A stretch of 64,000 nucleotides of DNA from Tetrahymena thermophila SB210. Lineage: Eukaryota > Ciliophora > Oligohymenophorea > Hymenostomatida > Tetrahymenidae. This document shows, piece after piece, positions 24,801-36,594 of the stretch. How positions within the stretch are numbered: position 1 is the first letter of the stretch; the number at the start of each line of letters is the position of its first letter. The notes below the pieces were generated by a model. That model had not been told where the DNA came from. It did no database searches and saw only the letters and a list, made by a program, of their open reading frames with translations. A program made the position numbers and the translations under genes. The DNA lies in contig NW_002476353.1 in NCBI RefSeq assembly GCF_000189635.1, positions 310,001-374,000 of the forward strand, in the 5' to 3' direction.

Positions 24801-26893
24801 AGAGTTACTTTATCACCAAAGAAACACTCAAAGATCAGAAAATTAGATGTCGTTCCCAGATGGAAATATTGAATCACATCCCTAATACTAAGCCTTGATA
24901 AAATAGAATGAGGATTTGAAATCTCGTTTGAGTTAACAGGGAGGATCTTCAAATCATGGTTCTTTAATTCACAATTAAGCGTCCATGCCACCTTCATCTA
25001 ATTTTCCTATATAGTCACCAAATTCTTAGGCTAGGGGAAGAATAGATAATTATTAAAGCGTTCCTGCAGGAGGATAACCATCTAAGAGATATTAATCTCC
25101 AAAGATTTTCTAAGAGTTTAGGCCAAGTAATTTTTATTTAACTTTAAAAACAGTTAAAGATGACTTAAAAATTATATACATTTTATTTATATTTAGGAGG
25201 AGTAGACGAATAAGTACTTCGTTAATCAGTAGATAGCTTAAATATTTAAGGGTATCAATCTAGTTTGATGGGATTAAGACAATAAAATCCTTAAATTTAA
25301 CAAAATGCACCATAAAATACTTTTAACAATAATGGATTGTAATTAGACTAATAAAATTAATAACGTTTTAAATAAAATAGCGGTTCCCTTTATAATTCTT
25401 AAGTAAATCAGTCAGGAAATAACCACTTTAAATAGCATTAACCTATTTTTTCATAATAATTACCCCCAAATATTATTAGAAGAACATTTGAATCTCCTTA
25501 ATAATAAAGCTATAAAGGAGGCATGGATAATATTGTCTCTTAATTTAATGGAAGCGATTAATAAGTACAAAAATTAAATATTAAGAGAGAATTTAACACA
25601 CCACCATCCTAATAGGGGTAGAGGATCCCAAGTAGTGGTAATGGGTAGAACAACCATACATCTCCAAAAAGGATATTTGATGGAATAGGTGATATGAAAG
25701 ATGTTTCTTAAATACCTTCGATTATATTTAATGATAAAAGAGAAGAAATTGAAAGTATACAGAAAAATAATTAGTCTACTCAATCTTATAATGAATCTGT
25801 TAAGGTAAATTAATTCTATCTAAATTAAATTGATTCGAAATAAATAAATAATACTATAATCAAGGAAATACTGAATCCTCTTTCAACTAAGAATAACCTC
25901 CCATAAGATTAGCAATTAGTTAGTAAAAATACCAACAAAAGTAAACCTTTGAATTTCTCAGAAGTTAAAGAAGGGGAAGAAGTTAAATTTGATAAGAATC
26001 TGTTTAGTTTAATCTTACAATATGTGGCTAAGTTAAATAGATTCAAAGCTTCATGTCTAAAAACTAAATACCCTATTTATGAAGATTCACAAGTTTAAAT
26101 AGGTGTTGTTACAAATCATCAGCAGCAGAATGTAAAAAAGATTAACAAAATTTTAAGACTTATTTTAAATCATATTTTTATTAATATAAAAAAAGGGAGG
26201 AAATTATTTTAGAGTTTAGTTGTACTATTCAAATAAAGGATCAAGATCTTTAAAAAACTTAAAAGTAACAGTTTTAGATGAATAAAAAAGTAAGTTATTT
26301 TCAATACATAAAATGCATTTTTAAGGATTTTAAATTATTAAAAGATTATTAAGTCCATGTAAGTCCTGAAATAATTGCTGAAATTGAACCAAAACAATAA
26401 AAAAAATAAGAATTATTAATAGCCTATTCATATATGCCATTTAATCCTTGCTTTATTAGTATCAATTATAGGTAAATTTAAGATTGATATTAAATAGTTT
26501 TTAATAATTCGTTTTAATAAAAGCGGTGTTTCTCCTTTGTATCTAGGATTACCAAATACAGTTAACAAAATGTTCTAATATAAGGATATCAACAAAGATC
26601 TTTTCAAAAGACAATTTAAAGAAAGAAAATATATTAAATACATTTACATTCCTGAATGCAATCCTAAATTTGCTAAAACTCATCAAGATTTTAAAATGTA
26701 CTTAGAAAAATTAGTAGATTTAAATCCTGAGAGTGAATTTGATCACATTCAAGGAACATCTAAATTTAAGGTATCTAATTTTAATTCCAAATTTATTTCT
26801 AAATTTTTAAATTCATATTTAAACAAAAGATGGGTCTCCAATTTTCACTTGATCAATACTCAAACGAAAGAAATCCTTAAGATTATTTAATGA
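21803..26893 (+). CDS. GGA-like trafficking adaptor: VHS-like, GAT-like, Q-rich hinge, adaptin ear
   Basis: Twelve exons (21803-21897, 21965-22061, 22129-22455, 22591-22704, 22759-22918, 22971-24278, 24340-24536, 24601-25126, 25197-26131, 26196-26289, 26345-26471, 26524-26893) give 1449 residues with all phases closing. Residues ~1-175 are helical and VHS/ENTH-like, with LVKDLMILDQNRFENL and the late helix FFQILLESVSVWGRQI. Residues ~215-330 are coiled and GAT-like (LEKQIKENIESLEQDLQ). A hinge at ~420-530 is a charged Q-rich coil of KEQQxREQQ units, and a second coiled coil lies at ~720-860. The last ~200 residues match the alpha-adaptin appendage: VQLYYSNKGS, a PFNPCFISINYSG strand and LPNTVNKMFQ. 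Adaptors of this layout link cargo, ubiquitin or GTPases to clathrin. The ear is the firmest call and the VHS/GAT calls are moderate. Confidence 0.8.
23430..23760 (+). repeat. In-frame Q/E/K-rich coding repeat
   Basis: About 25 near-copies of a codon block encoding (L/Q)-(K/R)-E-(Q/K)-Q-Q lie inside the adaptor gene, with Gln written as CAA, CAG, TAA and TAG in a shuffled way. It should form a charged helical rod. The codon shuffling suggests selection on the protein rather than recent DNA slippage. Confidence 0.8.
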
Positions 26894-28095
26894 AAATAGT
26901 GTGTAATCCAGATTAAAGTGCTCATATATTTATTGCATTCAGCGACTATAATTAAAATGATAAAGTTGAATTCATTCTTAATACTTTCTGTTTCTTGTTT
27001 TCTTCAAATAAAGGCGATTGATTGATGATTGGTTAATTAAATCATAATATCCTAAAAATAATTGATAATTTTTGAAGGATTTATAAAATTGTCATTGTTT
27101 ATTAAAATAAAAATATTTATTTTATCTTTTTGTAAATATTTTAAATTTTTGTAAAACCTTCAATTAATTTATTATTAGTATTTCATTTGGTCTTTGAAAA
27201 ATTTGTTAATTAATTTATTAACTATCTAAAATAATAGAAAATAATATATATTTCAAAAAAAATAAATTATAGTCATATTTCATTAATATTAGCTTCTCCT
27301 GCTGCTAAAAATACTTGCTATCAAAGTGCTATTCTAATTTTAGTTTTTTTATTTACTTACCCTTAATTAGTTTTATTCTATTAAACAGTCTCTAAACATT
27401 GCTTTGGTTTATTCTTTTTTTCTATTATATAACATGATAATTAAATAAGCTGCATATTGAATTAGTTATATAGCAAAATTTATTTAAGTGTAAATTGATT
27501 TAAACAATTTATTTAAATATTACTTATCAGATAAATACTTAAATTTGTGAGTGAAATTATGTATGATTAAATTTTTTATCTAATAATTGAAATAAATTTA
27601 AAAAGTTTCGAAAGTATTTGAAAAATAATTCAAATGATGATTGATACTAAGGATTTTGTTAATATACCTTATTTCTTCAAATTTAGGAGAAAAAATGAAC
27701 TCTTATTTTTTTAAAATTTTGTCTCACACCTATTTTGCCATTTTCGAGTATCTTAATTTCAAGAATTATCTTAAATTAGAAAAATTGCAGTATAGTAATA
27801 TTTATTTAATTAAATTAATTATAAATGAAACAAGGAATAATTTAAACCAATATTAAATTAATTTTTTAAACAATAAGAAAGAAAATAATTTAAAGGTGTA
27901 GAATTAAATTAGAAAATTTAGGAATTTATTTTGAAAGAATAATTAATACAGTGAGTGATACGAATGATTTGATTAGTATATAGTAATATTATTTATATAT
28001 AATTAGATTATTATAGAAAGAAGGAATAATTTATTAAACCATTTTATATACAGATTGAATAAAATTAAATATTTCTATTAATTTTGTTTTAATAC
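26894..28095. other. Intergenic stretch between convergent genes, 1.2 kb
   Basis: AT-rich spacer between the adaptor stop (+) and the MORN gene stop (-). The only notable content is a short possible gene fragment at 27695-27934, listed separately. Confidence 0.5.
27695..27934 (+). pseudogene. Possible F-box-like fragment
   Basis: An 80-codon ciliate-code frame starts at an AAA-preceded ATG and ends in TGA. It contains HTYFAIFEYLNFKNYLKLEK, which resembles the L-x-x-I-F-x-Y-L-x-F-x-x-L core of an F-box, but no full domain or partner exon is seen. Chance open frames of this size are expected in AT-rich DNA when TAA/TAG are sense codons. It may be a relic, an unlinked exon or noise. Confidence 0.25.
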
Positions 28096-29819
28096 TCAAA
28101 AAATTTGTTAGTTAATTGGTAATTGGTGAAGTGAATTTTAAGGATTAAAATCATTTATATGCTCTTAATTATTTTAACTATTTTTGCTATTGTAATTTAG
28201 AGGATATTTTGATAGCAAATATACTTCTTCATCAGTTAACCATCTTAATCTTTTACCATTTTCATAAAGGCACCACCTCTCTTCACCTGTTGTATAAATA
28301 TATTTCCCCTTTCCGTGTTATTTTCCATACATCCATTCTCCTTCATATGTTTTTCCATCTTAAAGAAATAAATTTATGAGCTCTTTATACTAATAATAAA
28401 TCAAACTAATTACCTGCCCATCTATAAATACCAAACCCATGTTTTTTATCCTCATAATACTCTCCTTCGTAAAATCTCCCATCTTTCCAGCTATACTTTC
28501 CTTTTCCGTGCATATTATTACTTTGCCAATATCCTATTTTATTAAAATATTTAATTTTCAAAAGATATTACTAATAACAACTCTACCTTCATATCTTCTC
28601 CCATCTGGCCACTTGTAAACACCCTTTTCAAAAAAAAAAACATCTTTCTTTAATGAATAAATGAGTTAATATATTTACATAACCATCTAAGAAATTTTCT
28701 CTCCAAAATCCATCATAAGAACTACCATCAGCCCAAATGTAAGTTCCTTGACCATGTTTCTTTCCATCCTTATAATAACCCTAATACTTGCTACCATCAG
28801 ACCTTAAATTTAAATAATAGTGATAAAATGATATCTGAATTGTCAAAATTTAATTACCATTCTTCAACTCCATGTCCATTTTACATATCGTCTTTCCAAT
28901 AGCCACTTATTTGTAAAATTATTTACATAAAATGACAGTATTAAAAATAGCTTACCAGTATTTTGATCCATTAATTCTTGTGAATACTCCATATCCATTA
29001 GCTTTATCATCTACCCAAGTTCCTATTTATAATAAATTATAATGTAAAGATTTATTTGATATAAATATAGATTTATTTACCTTCAAATATATCACCATCA
29101 GCATGAATAAATTTACCTTCTCCATTTGCTTTTCCATTTTTCCATGATCCATTATATTCAGCTCCATCAGGCCTTATTTATATATGAACTATTACAATCT
29201 TATTGAATTAGAAAAAAAATACCATTTTTATATTCCTTATCCTTCTTTTTTATTTCCTACCCATTCTCCAGTGTAAATAGCTCCGTTATTTAACTGAACA
29301 GGTGGTCTTTTTTCTTTTACTTATGTTAATAAAATTAAAATTAAATATTAAGAATCAAAGAATTTAAAAGTTTTTCATTCAATAATACCTAATTTTCTGG
29401 ACTATCCATTGCTCTATGAAAAAGTTTGGTTTGTAAATTAAATGTTATTCGAGAGATTATTGAAAGTATTATTGAAACCCGTATTAAGATTTTGCTAACT
29501 CATGCTAAGATTATTTAAATTTTTCATACTCTATTTAATCGGACTAATTTAAGTATTCTAAACAGTATTTTATTGAACTAATGTATCTTAAAGAATGCTA
29601 TTATGTTGGATATTATTATGCTGTTTGTTAAAAAATACTATTATAAACCAATCATAATTAATAATATTTATTTACATTTTCAAAATATCCATACTCTTAA
29701 TTCTATAAGTCTATGGGATGTAAATTGTTTTATATTTTAATGTTATTATTTTAATCGTAGAACTAGAGATCTATACTATCCTTTGAATCTCTTAATGATA
29801 ATTGTTAAGCTTTTCCCAT
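28096..29819 (-). CDS. MORN-repeat protein, 10 exons
   Basis: Ten exons (29819-29676, 29620-29389, 29319-29223, 29172-29081, 29022-28956, 28905-28858, 28802-28679, 28623-28587, 28533-28414, 28358-28096) give 407 residues. Residues 1-126 are N/Q/S-rich and start MGKAQQLS, an N-myristoylation-like sequence. At least nine MORN units follow, for example YTGEWVGNKKEGQGI, YNGSWKNGKANGEGKF, FEGTWVDDKANGYGVF and YEGEWMYGKQHGKGKY. Introns are mostly 48-58 bp and cut within or between repeats; several split the Gly codon of E-G. The C-terminal 35 residues are N/Q-rich. MORN proteins usually act as scaffolds at membranes or the cortex; no catalytic domain is attached here. The 5' intron was placed so that the frame continues into the N/Q-rich exon. 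Confidence 0.85.
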
Positions 29820-30488
29820 AATATCATCTTAATTCTAAATCATCAAAAATAAATTACATTTTACACAAAATCTATAATATATTTTACAAGTTAATATTCT
29901 ATTTGTCTTTCTCTTGATTAAGTACAATTGCATTAAGATGAGCACTCGTTACCCATTTTTTTTCTTGATAAAATATTTCAAATGATTGATTTTACTATGA
30001 ACAATTTTATTTATGTACCTATTTATTTTTGAAGATTGTTTTAATGAGAACAAATTTTAATCAAATTTTTCTACATAATCAAAAATTAAATTACAAATAT
30101 TTAACTGATACATTCAAGCTAAGACAAAGAAAGCATAAAAGTTTATTTTACATTTCAATCTAATAAATTCAAATTGAAAAAATATTTTGTTTAATCAATT
30201 TAACCAAGAATTTAAGCAAAAAATTCTATTTTAAATGAAAATAATAATTTAAAAAATTTTTCTAAATTATTAAAATATTTTACATAAATTAAATTATGAA
30301 AATAACTAGCTCATTTTTTTTAATGATGAATTCAAAAAGATGTTTGTATGTTAAGAGAAGCTTACTTAAATATCAATCAATCAAATTGTGTCCTTATTTT
30401 TTAATTTATTAATTAACTTTTAATTTGAACATTAATTATTAAATCAGCTAAAATTCCTTTAATTAATTTGCTTAAAAATTTTATACAA
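29820..30488. other. Divergent promoter region
   Basis: The 669-bp AT-rich spacer lies between a minus-strand start (29819) and a plus-strand start (30489). No specific element was recognised. Confidence 0.5.
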
Positions 30489-32591
30489 ATGTAAGAGACT
30501 AATCAACAAAATACTATTATAGAGATAAAAAAATAAATAAATACGAAAAAGGTAAGAAAGCATGGTTTCCAACCTCCTTTCAGCAAACATTAAATTGCTA
30601 CTGTTACCTTTTTCATATTTCAGAGTGTCTTTAATTTGAAGTTTATATTTTTCTCTTAGTAATTTATACAAGTATTAACTAATTATTAATAAATAAATAA
30701 ATAAAATGCGAATATTAAACTCAAATTATATTTAAATACTTTAAGGTATAAGTAATTTGGCTAGCAGTAATAATTTTAAATCACTTTGCTTGGGGGTTAT
30801 ATGGATATAAAGTAACAATAAACAATCCTACAGACCCATCAGTTCTTAAAGGAAATATGCAGTAAATTTACTTTTAATTATTTTAAAAATGATTAATTAG
30901 TAGAAATAAATAACATGGTTTTATTTACATTTTAAATTTTAAAAAGCAAAGGAAAAGGTATGATCTGGTGTGTGGTTTGCTAGGGCTATGCTTAAGAAAA
31001 ATCCAAGCACTGTAGTTAATGCAATAGATGTACTGAGGTATTTGATCACCATTGTGTATGGATAAATAATTGTATAGGTAGAAGAAACTATAATTATTTT
31101 ATAAATTTCACAGTTTCTTACTTTCTAATGGAAATTTAATGGACAACTTTGAATGTGACATATATGTTAACTCAAAATGCAGGTTGGTCTGTATAAAATT
31201 TTGTATTTATAGCAGATATAATAAATCTTTTATTATCAGTAGTGATTGCTATATTTACTGGAAATCAATTGATTTTTCATATATGGTTAACTAAGTATAA
31301 GAAAATAACAACATTTGAGTACCTTTAATAAAAGTAGAATAAACAAAATTAGAAATCTTCAGTCTATGAAGAAGAGAAAAAGAAGATAAATGATACATAA
31401 AATAAACAAGAAACTTCTAACATTAGTAATCAAGATCAAAAAACAGTTCAATCAATACAAACATAGAATTATGAAACCAAAGGGGTAATTTTAAAAATAT
31501 ATGTTTTCAATCTTAGATTAATAAAAGTAAATTAAATTTTAAAATAAAAATAGTTAACATATAATACCTCAGAAAACCAATCAGAAATTAAAAAGGTTTC
31601 AGCATCAAAAAAATTTATTAAACTAAAAAGTATTGAAGAATAAACAAAAAGTACTTGGGAAACCAAATTTAAGGAGATAAACTAGTTAAAAAATGCTAAT
31701 ATGATCAATTAAAAATTAAATTAAAAAGATTAAATGCAAAAAAGTTTATAATAATTTGATATTTCTAAAGTTGAAAATTCTAAAATTGATGAAAATCCAA
31801 AAAAAATAAATTCTGATTAAAACGAAGGCCCTAACTTAAGTACATATGGTTTAGATTAATCATAAATATAGTTGTAATAAAATAAATCATCAAATAAAAA
31901 GTAACTGCCCTCCTTTGGAAATCTGGAAAACTTTTAGAAATCATAAGAAAATATTGATTAGTAGTTATAGGATGGGCTCCATTCCAAGTAATCTATTTAC
32001 ACAATTGAATAATTTATGTTTAAATTTTTTAATTAAAAATATAAAAAAGAGTAAGAATATTTTAAGTTTAAGAAGAAAAAGAGCTTGATAATATTTCTAC
32101 ATCTGTTGTATAATCTTAAATAGATGAAAAAAATGAAGATTAATTCTAATCTTCATGGTTTTAAAACTCTAACAGTTTAACAGCATCAAGCATATAAAAT
32201 TACTACCTATAAAAAATTTTAGAAAAAAATAATCTTTAGCTTCTTCCAAATAAAAAGTAAAACAGGTTACTAAAAAATTAAAAACAAGTAAATTAATTTA
32301 TAACTTACATTCTAAGCATTCAATTTTTAATAAAGCTACTAACCTCCTCAGAGTAGACATAATCTTCAAAGATAATTTCAGAAAAAAGGATAACATTCGG
32401 AGTTTTTAAATAAGGAGAACAACATTTTGATGAGTAAAAAAAATGATTTTTTATTATAGATTTTTCCTATTTTCTTAATAATTTTAAAATATAAAAGAGA
32501 GTAAGAAAATAATGTAAATTATCTAAATGAAGGAGGATAAAATGAACTCAGCTTTAATCTCAATGAAAATAATAATGAGTTAAATTTATGA
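30489..32591 (+). CDS. DHHC-type protein S-acyltransferase
   Basis: Seven exons (30489-30671, 30746-30861, 30947-31484, 31554-31987, 32050-32256, 32336-32433, 32500-32591) give 555 residues. The N-terminus has the RKHGFQPP motif seen before the first membrane span of many DHHC enzymes. Two hydrophobic segments follow, then the DPTDPSV-like sequence NNPTDPSV. The Cys-rich domain runs WCVVCQGY...KHCSQCNRC...[17 protein letters not shown], with DHHC at residues 133-136. Two further spans follow (residues ~155-240). The rest is a cytosolic Q/N/S/K-rich tail of ~300 residues. The enzyme transfers palmitate to cysteines from an endomembrane or the plasma membrane. The 5' exon was found by matching the RKHGFQPP motif. 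The exon 4-7 joins in the low-complexity tail rest on phase and composition and are less certain. Confidence 0.9.
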
Positions 32592-33849
32592 GTAGATTTT
32601 TGAAAAATATTTCTTAGTTGTTAATTTAATAATAAAATTAATTAATTATAAATAAAACTAAAATTTCTCTTATTTTTCTTGCTGTTACATAAACACTTCA
32701 ATCAACTTTTATAATTTAAAGTATTTTTCATTAATCATCTTTTTAGTTAATAATTCAAAAATAAAAAATTGTTCTATTCTTTTAATAATTAATTATAAAA
32801 ATATTTTAAATTAATATTGAAATAGTTTATTTGGGTTATTTTCTTTTAAAATGAACAACAGCTAAATTAAATTTGATCTATTAAGTAAAAAAAGAATAAT
32901 TATTTTCTAGATGAAAGCTATTTTGTTAATTATCTAAATAAGATATTGAACATTTTATTAAATTTAAGGATTTTATTGACTAAACTCATATAATTTGATT
33001 ACTATCCTAATATATTTAAGCTGTTTGCTGATTAAGGAAGTATTTATCAGTCTACTAAATATAAATAAATTTATTTAATTTTTAAATCATCCTTAAGTTT
33101 CTATAATTTTTAAAATTTACTCCTCTAATGATATTTTGAATTCTAAAATTCATTCGTTCTTTTTTTCTTTCTTTAATTAATTATTAAATTTTATTAAAAA
33201 AATATTATTTTTAAGTGAATATATTTTATCAATTACTAAAATATTAACTTTGATTGTTTGTATTCTTATTTAAATTATCGCTAATCAATTTTAAAAAATT
33301 ATAATTTAAATAAAATTAATGAGCTATTGAATAAATATAAAAAATAAGTTATCAACATTAAAATAAAAAGGAAAATATCATTTTAGATAAACGTTTTTAA
33401 ATTAGTATTTGATAATTAATTTGAAAATTAAAAGCAAGAATACATATTTAAATTTATTTAGAATACTAACTTATAGGCTTACTTACTTACTTATTTACTT
33501 ATTTATTTATTTGCTTTGCAATAACATTATTATTTTAGAAATTTTTAACAAATTCCTATTTTGAGTTAAAATATTTGAAAAATAATAATAGATAGACAGA
33601 TAGATAGTTAGATAGTTATTGTGTGTGAGGGTGATTTAGTCAGCTAGTCTTACCATAATTTTTTAGTTAATTAGAATGAACATAAATAAGATTTAAATTT
33701 TAATTTTATAAGAAGAAATTTTTCATAAGTATACTCAAGTAATATTCACAAATAAATAGAAACTCGCATTCTTTATTCTACTATTCGGAGTATGCTCTAA
33801 ATAGATTTTTAAGTTATTTAAATTTTTAATAAATTTTTTATTTAAACGT
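32592..33849. other. Intergenic stretch between convergent genes, 1.3 kb
   Basis: AT-rich spacer with a TTAC/TTAT microsatellite near 33478-33512 and a GATA/GACA microsatellite near 33588-33620. No gene was recognised. Confidence 0.55.
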
Positions 33850-36594
33850 TCAATGAGCAGCTTTATTTTCGGTCTTAGTAGGGAAGTACTTTGAAATACC
33901 GGAGCTTTATTATGATTCGGGACTAATTTATAAAATTAATTTTAATGCTGTTTATATAATAGTCAATTAATCAATATTACCTTCCAGGAAGTTCGGGGAA
34001 ACTCTTTAAAACTTTGTGGTAGGGAGGACCTAATCTAGCACCATTGTAGAAATCTTAGAATTTCTTGGCCATACCCTTAGCCCAAGAACGATATCTCATC
34101 CAAGCAAGAATACCCTGTAAGTTTGAATTAACATTCATATGATGAAATATATAAAAAATAAAATTTATAAATTACTCCGTTGTTGTGCTTGAGATGTTAC
34201 CAGTTACCAACACCACCGTAAGAGTGAGCAACGTAAGTAAGGGTTTGGTGACCAGTGAAAAGAGGAACCTTAGAGAAACCATCATAATGGGCATTCAAGG
34301 TTTAACCTTAAAGGTTTCTCTTGACGTTGTTTCTGACAACAGCGATTTAGTACCAGCCAGCCCAGAAAGTCTTGGTGGTAGGTAAATCAGCAGCATCACC
34401 TAAACCGAAGATATTTTTATATTTTTTGTGTTACAAGGTCTAGTGATCAACGTTTAACAAACCGTTACCGTTGGTCAAACCAGCCTTATCTAAGAATTCT
34501 TGTCTCTTGGAGGGGACGATAGAATATAAATTATTGTAATCTCTAACAGATTTTTCACCAGTCTTGGTGTTAATGAAGGTAGCCTTTTAGCCATCTTGGT
34601 GAACTTCTGTTAAATAATTTAAAATAATATTTAATATTTGATTTTTACTTATTTAAATTAATTCAATACCGAGAAGCTTAGTGTTGTATTCAACTCTGAT
34701 ACCTCTCTTTTCAAGTCTTTCCTTAATGAAAGCATCAGCAGAGTCACAATAGTGAACAAACTTTTCGTTAGCATTAACAATAGTGAAAGTGTCTTTTTTT
34801 TAAATGGTTAATTTTATTATGTATATATAATTCATTCTTTCAATTAATTATTACGCTTAGGAGAGAGAGCACCATGGTGTTGAGCCCATTTCCATACTTC
34901 GTCAGAAACGAAGAAGTTGAAGCATTCAACTTCACCAGCATAGGGGTATTCAGGAATGCAGAAGTAACCATCACCACTCTTGAAGTTAGAAATATACTCT
35001 AAATAAGACAATTAAAATTTTTATAAAACTAAATATTAAAACAATAATTAAGGTACTAGAATATTTGTGTTAAGCAGATCTCCATGTTTCGGGATCTCTG
35101 TTAGCGTAAACGGGATGTTCAGGGTGTTCAAGAGCTTCATAAAAACCTTTAATTTATGAGAAATCGTGCTTAAGACCAGTGGCAAGAACTAATTAGTTGT
35201 ATCCGATTCTTCTACCACTGCTCAAAACGACAGCGTTTTATTCAGGTAAAATTTCCTTAACTGCTAACATTTCACTAGGAGTGAATCTTTTTTTTTTAAA
35301 ATATGAGATTTTAAATAAATTTTGATATGCTTTTACTAATCAAATAATTTATCTTTTTTTATATCTAAACATTTTTGCTATTGATTTTATTTTATTTTTT
35401 GTAAATATTAAATCTAAATTTCAGCTTATATGTAAAAGTGACCACTTTAACAATATTTATACTTTATTAAGGATGCTATAATGCTTATGTGCTTGGCTTA
35501 TAATATATATTCTGTATAAAAATGAGAAAAAAAAAGCTTACTGATTGATAGATTTTTTGGAGAAATGTATGTATTCACTCTTTCTGACTCTTTATTATTC
35601 ATAAGGAATACGAACAGAGTAGATTTGATTTATAGGTTGATCGAAAGAGACGAAACATTTGTATTTACCGTGAGTGTCCTTGTCGAAGTGATTACTATTA
35701 GATTAATAAGTAATGAATGAATAAATGAAAATATAAAAAATAACAAGAAAAAAGAGATCTAAAACATTGTCATAGAGCTTTAACTCATCAACCCGCTAAC
35801 TTAATAAATGCAAATTCATAATTTATTCTACATGCATCATATCAATTTATTGTTTATTATTTATTGTTGATTTTATTTCACCCTAAAATTAATTTTTTTA
35901 TTTTTGATTTTCGAAAGTTTTTAGTTATTCTTTTGAAGAAATTCTCTTTGCTTTCTCTAAAGTAGCGTATCTTATCAAAAAATAAGATATACATAAGGTT
36001 TGATTATATAAATCACTTTCATTTTTCATCATAATTTAACTCTTAAAATTATTTTAACCGATTGCTCGCATATTTTTAAATAATCAGCCTTCACCTAGTT
36101 TAGTTTTTAGTTTGTTTTTTATTTTGTTTATTGAATTTTACAAATTGATTTTGTAAATAAATGAATGCATTTTATAAATACTTAATTTGTGAAATAAGAA
36201 GATTGATTTCATTCCCTTTTTTAATTTATTCACTGCATTGTTAACATCCTAAACTTGATATGTACTTTAAAGTGACTCACTAAACTTACTTTTATTGTAT
36301 TGTTATCCCTTATTTGAGTATAGGGTTTATTTATCTTAATGCTTGTAAGAATTTATGCATTTGCATTTTAATAGAGGATCAATGATTTAATGTTGACTAC
36401 TATGTTGCTATACTATTTCTTTATTAATTAATTAATTACCTGCAGATACCACCAAGATTAGCTCCTACAAAAAGGACATCATAATTATCCAAGTCACCTG
36501 AGGTTTTCTTTCTTTTATTACCACCACCAAGATTGTAAGAAATCTTGCTTTGGAGGGCTGAGACGGTACGAATGTTTCTTAAACAGTGAATCAT
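33850..36594 (-). CDS. Sulfide:quinone oxidoreductase-like mitochondrial flavoprotein
   Basis: Eight exons (36594-36440, 35694-35542, 35286-35057, 34998-34855, 34792-34670, 34606-34176, 34114-33981, 33922-33850) give 480 residues, near the ~450 of mitochondrial SQR. The N-terminus MIHCLRNIRTVSAL lacks acidic residues and looks like a mitochondrial presequence. The FAD-binding loop reads VLFVGANLGGI. Other SQR-family blocks are NQLVLATGL, IFGLGDAADLPTTKT, HYDGFSKVPLFTGH and LGPPYHKV near the end. SQRs oxidise sulfide and pass electrons to ubiquinone at the inner membrane. In canonical eukaryotic SQR the FGxGD block carries a redox-active Cys (GDCTNLPTSKT); here Ala occupies that place, so sulfide oxidation is doubtful. 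Codons are GC-richer than neighbours, suggesting high expression. Intron 1 is 745 bp. Confidence 0.85.
35695..36439 (-). other. Long first intron (745 bp) of the SQR-like gene
   Basis: Bounded by GTAATT and CTAATAG on the minus strand; joined exons read GGICSNHFDKD in frame. The other introns of the gene are 58-63 bp except intron 2 (255 bp). No coding exon or recognisable RNA gene was found within it. Confidence 0.75.

Noticed and set aside
30459..30671. Minus-strand 70-codon frame opposite the start of the DHHC gene.
   Set aside because: It is antisense to exon 1 of the DHHC enzyme, whose RKHGFQPP motif is convincing on the plus strand.
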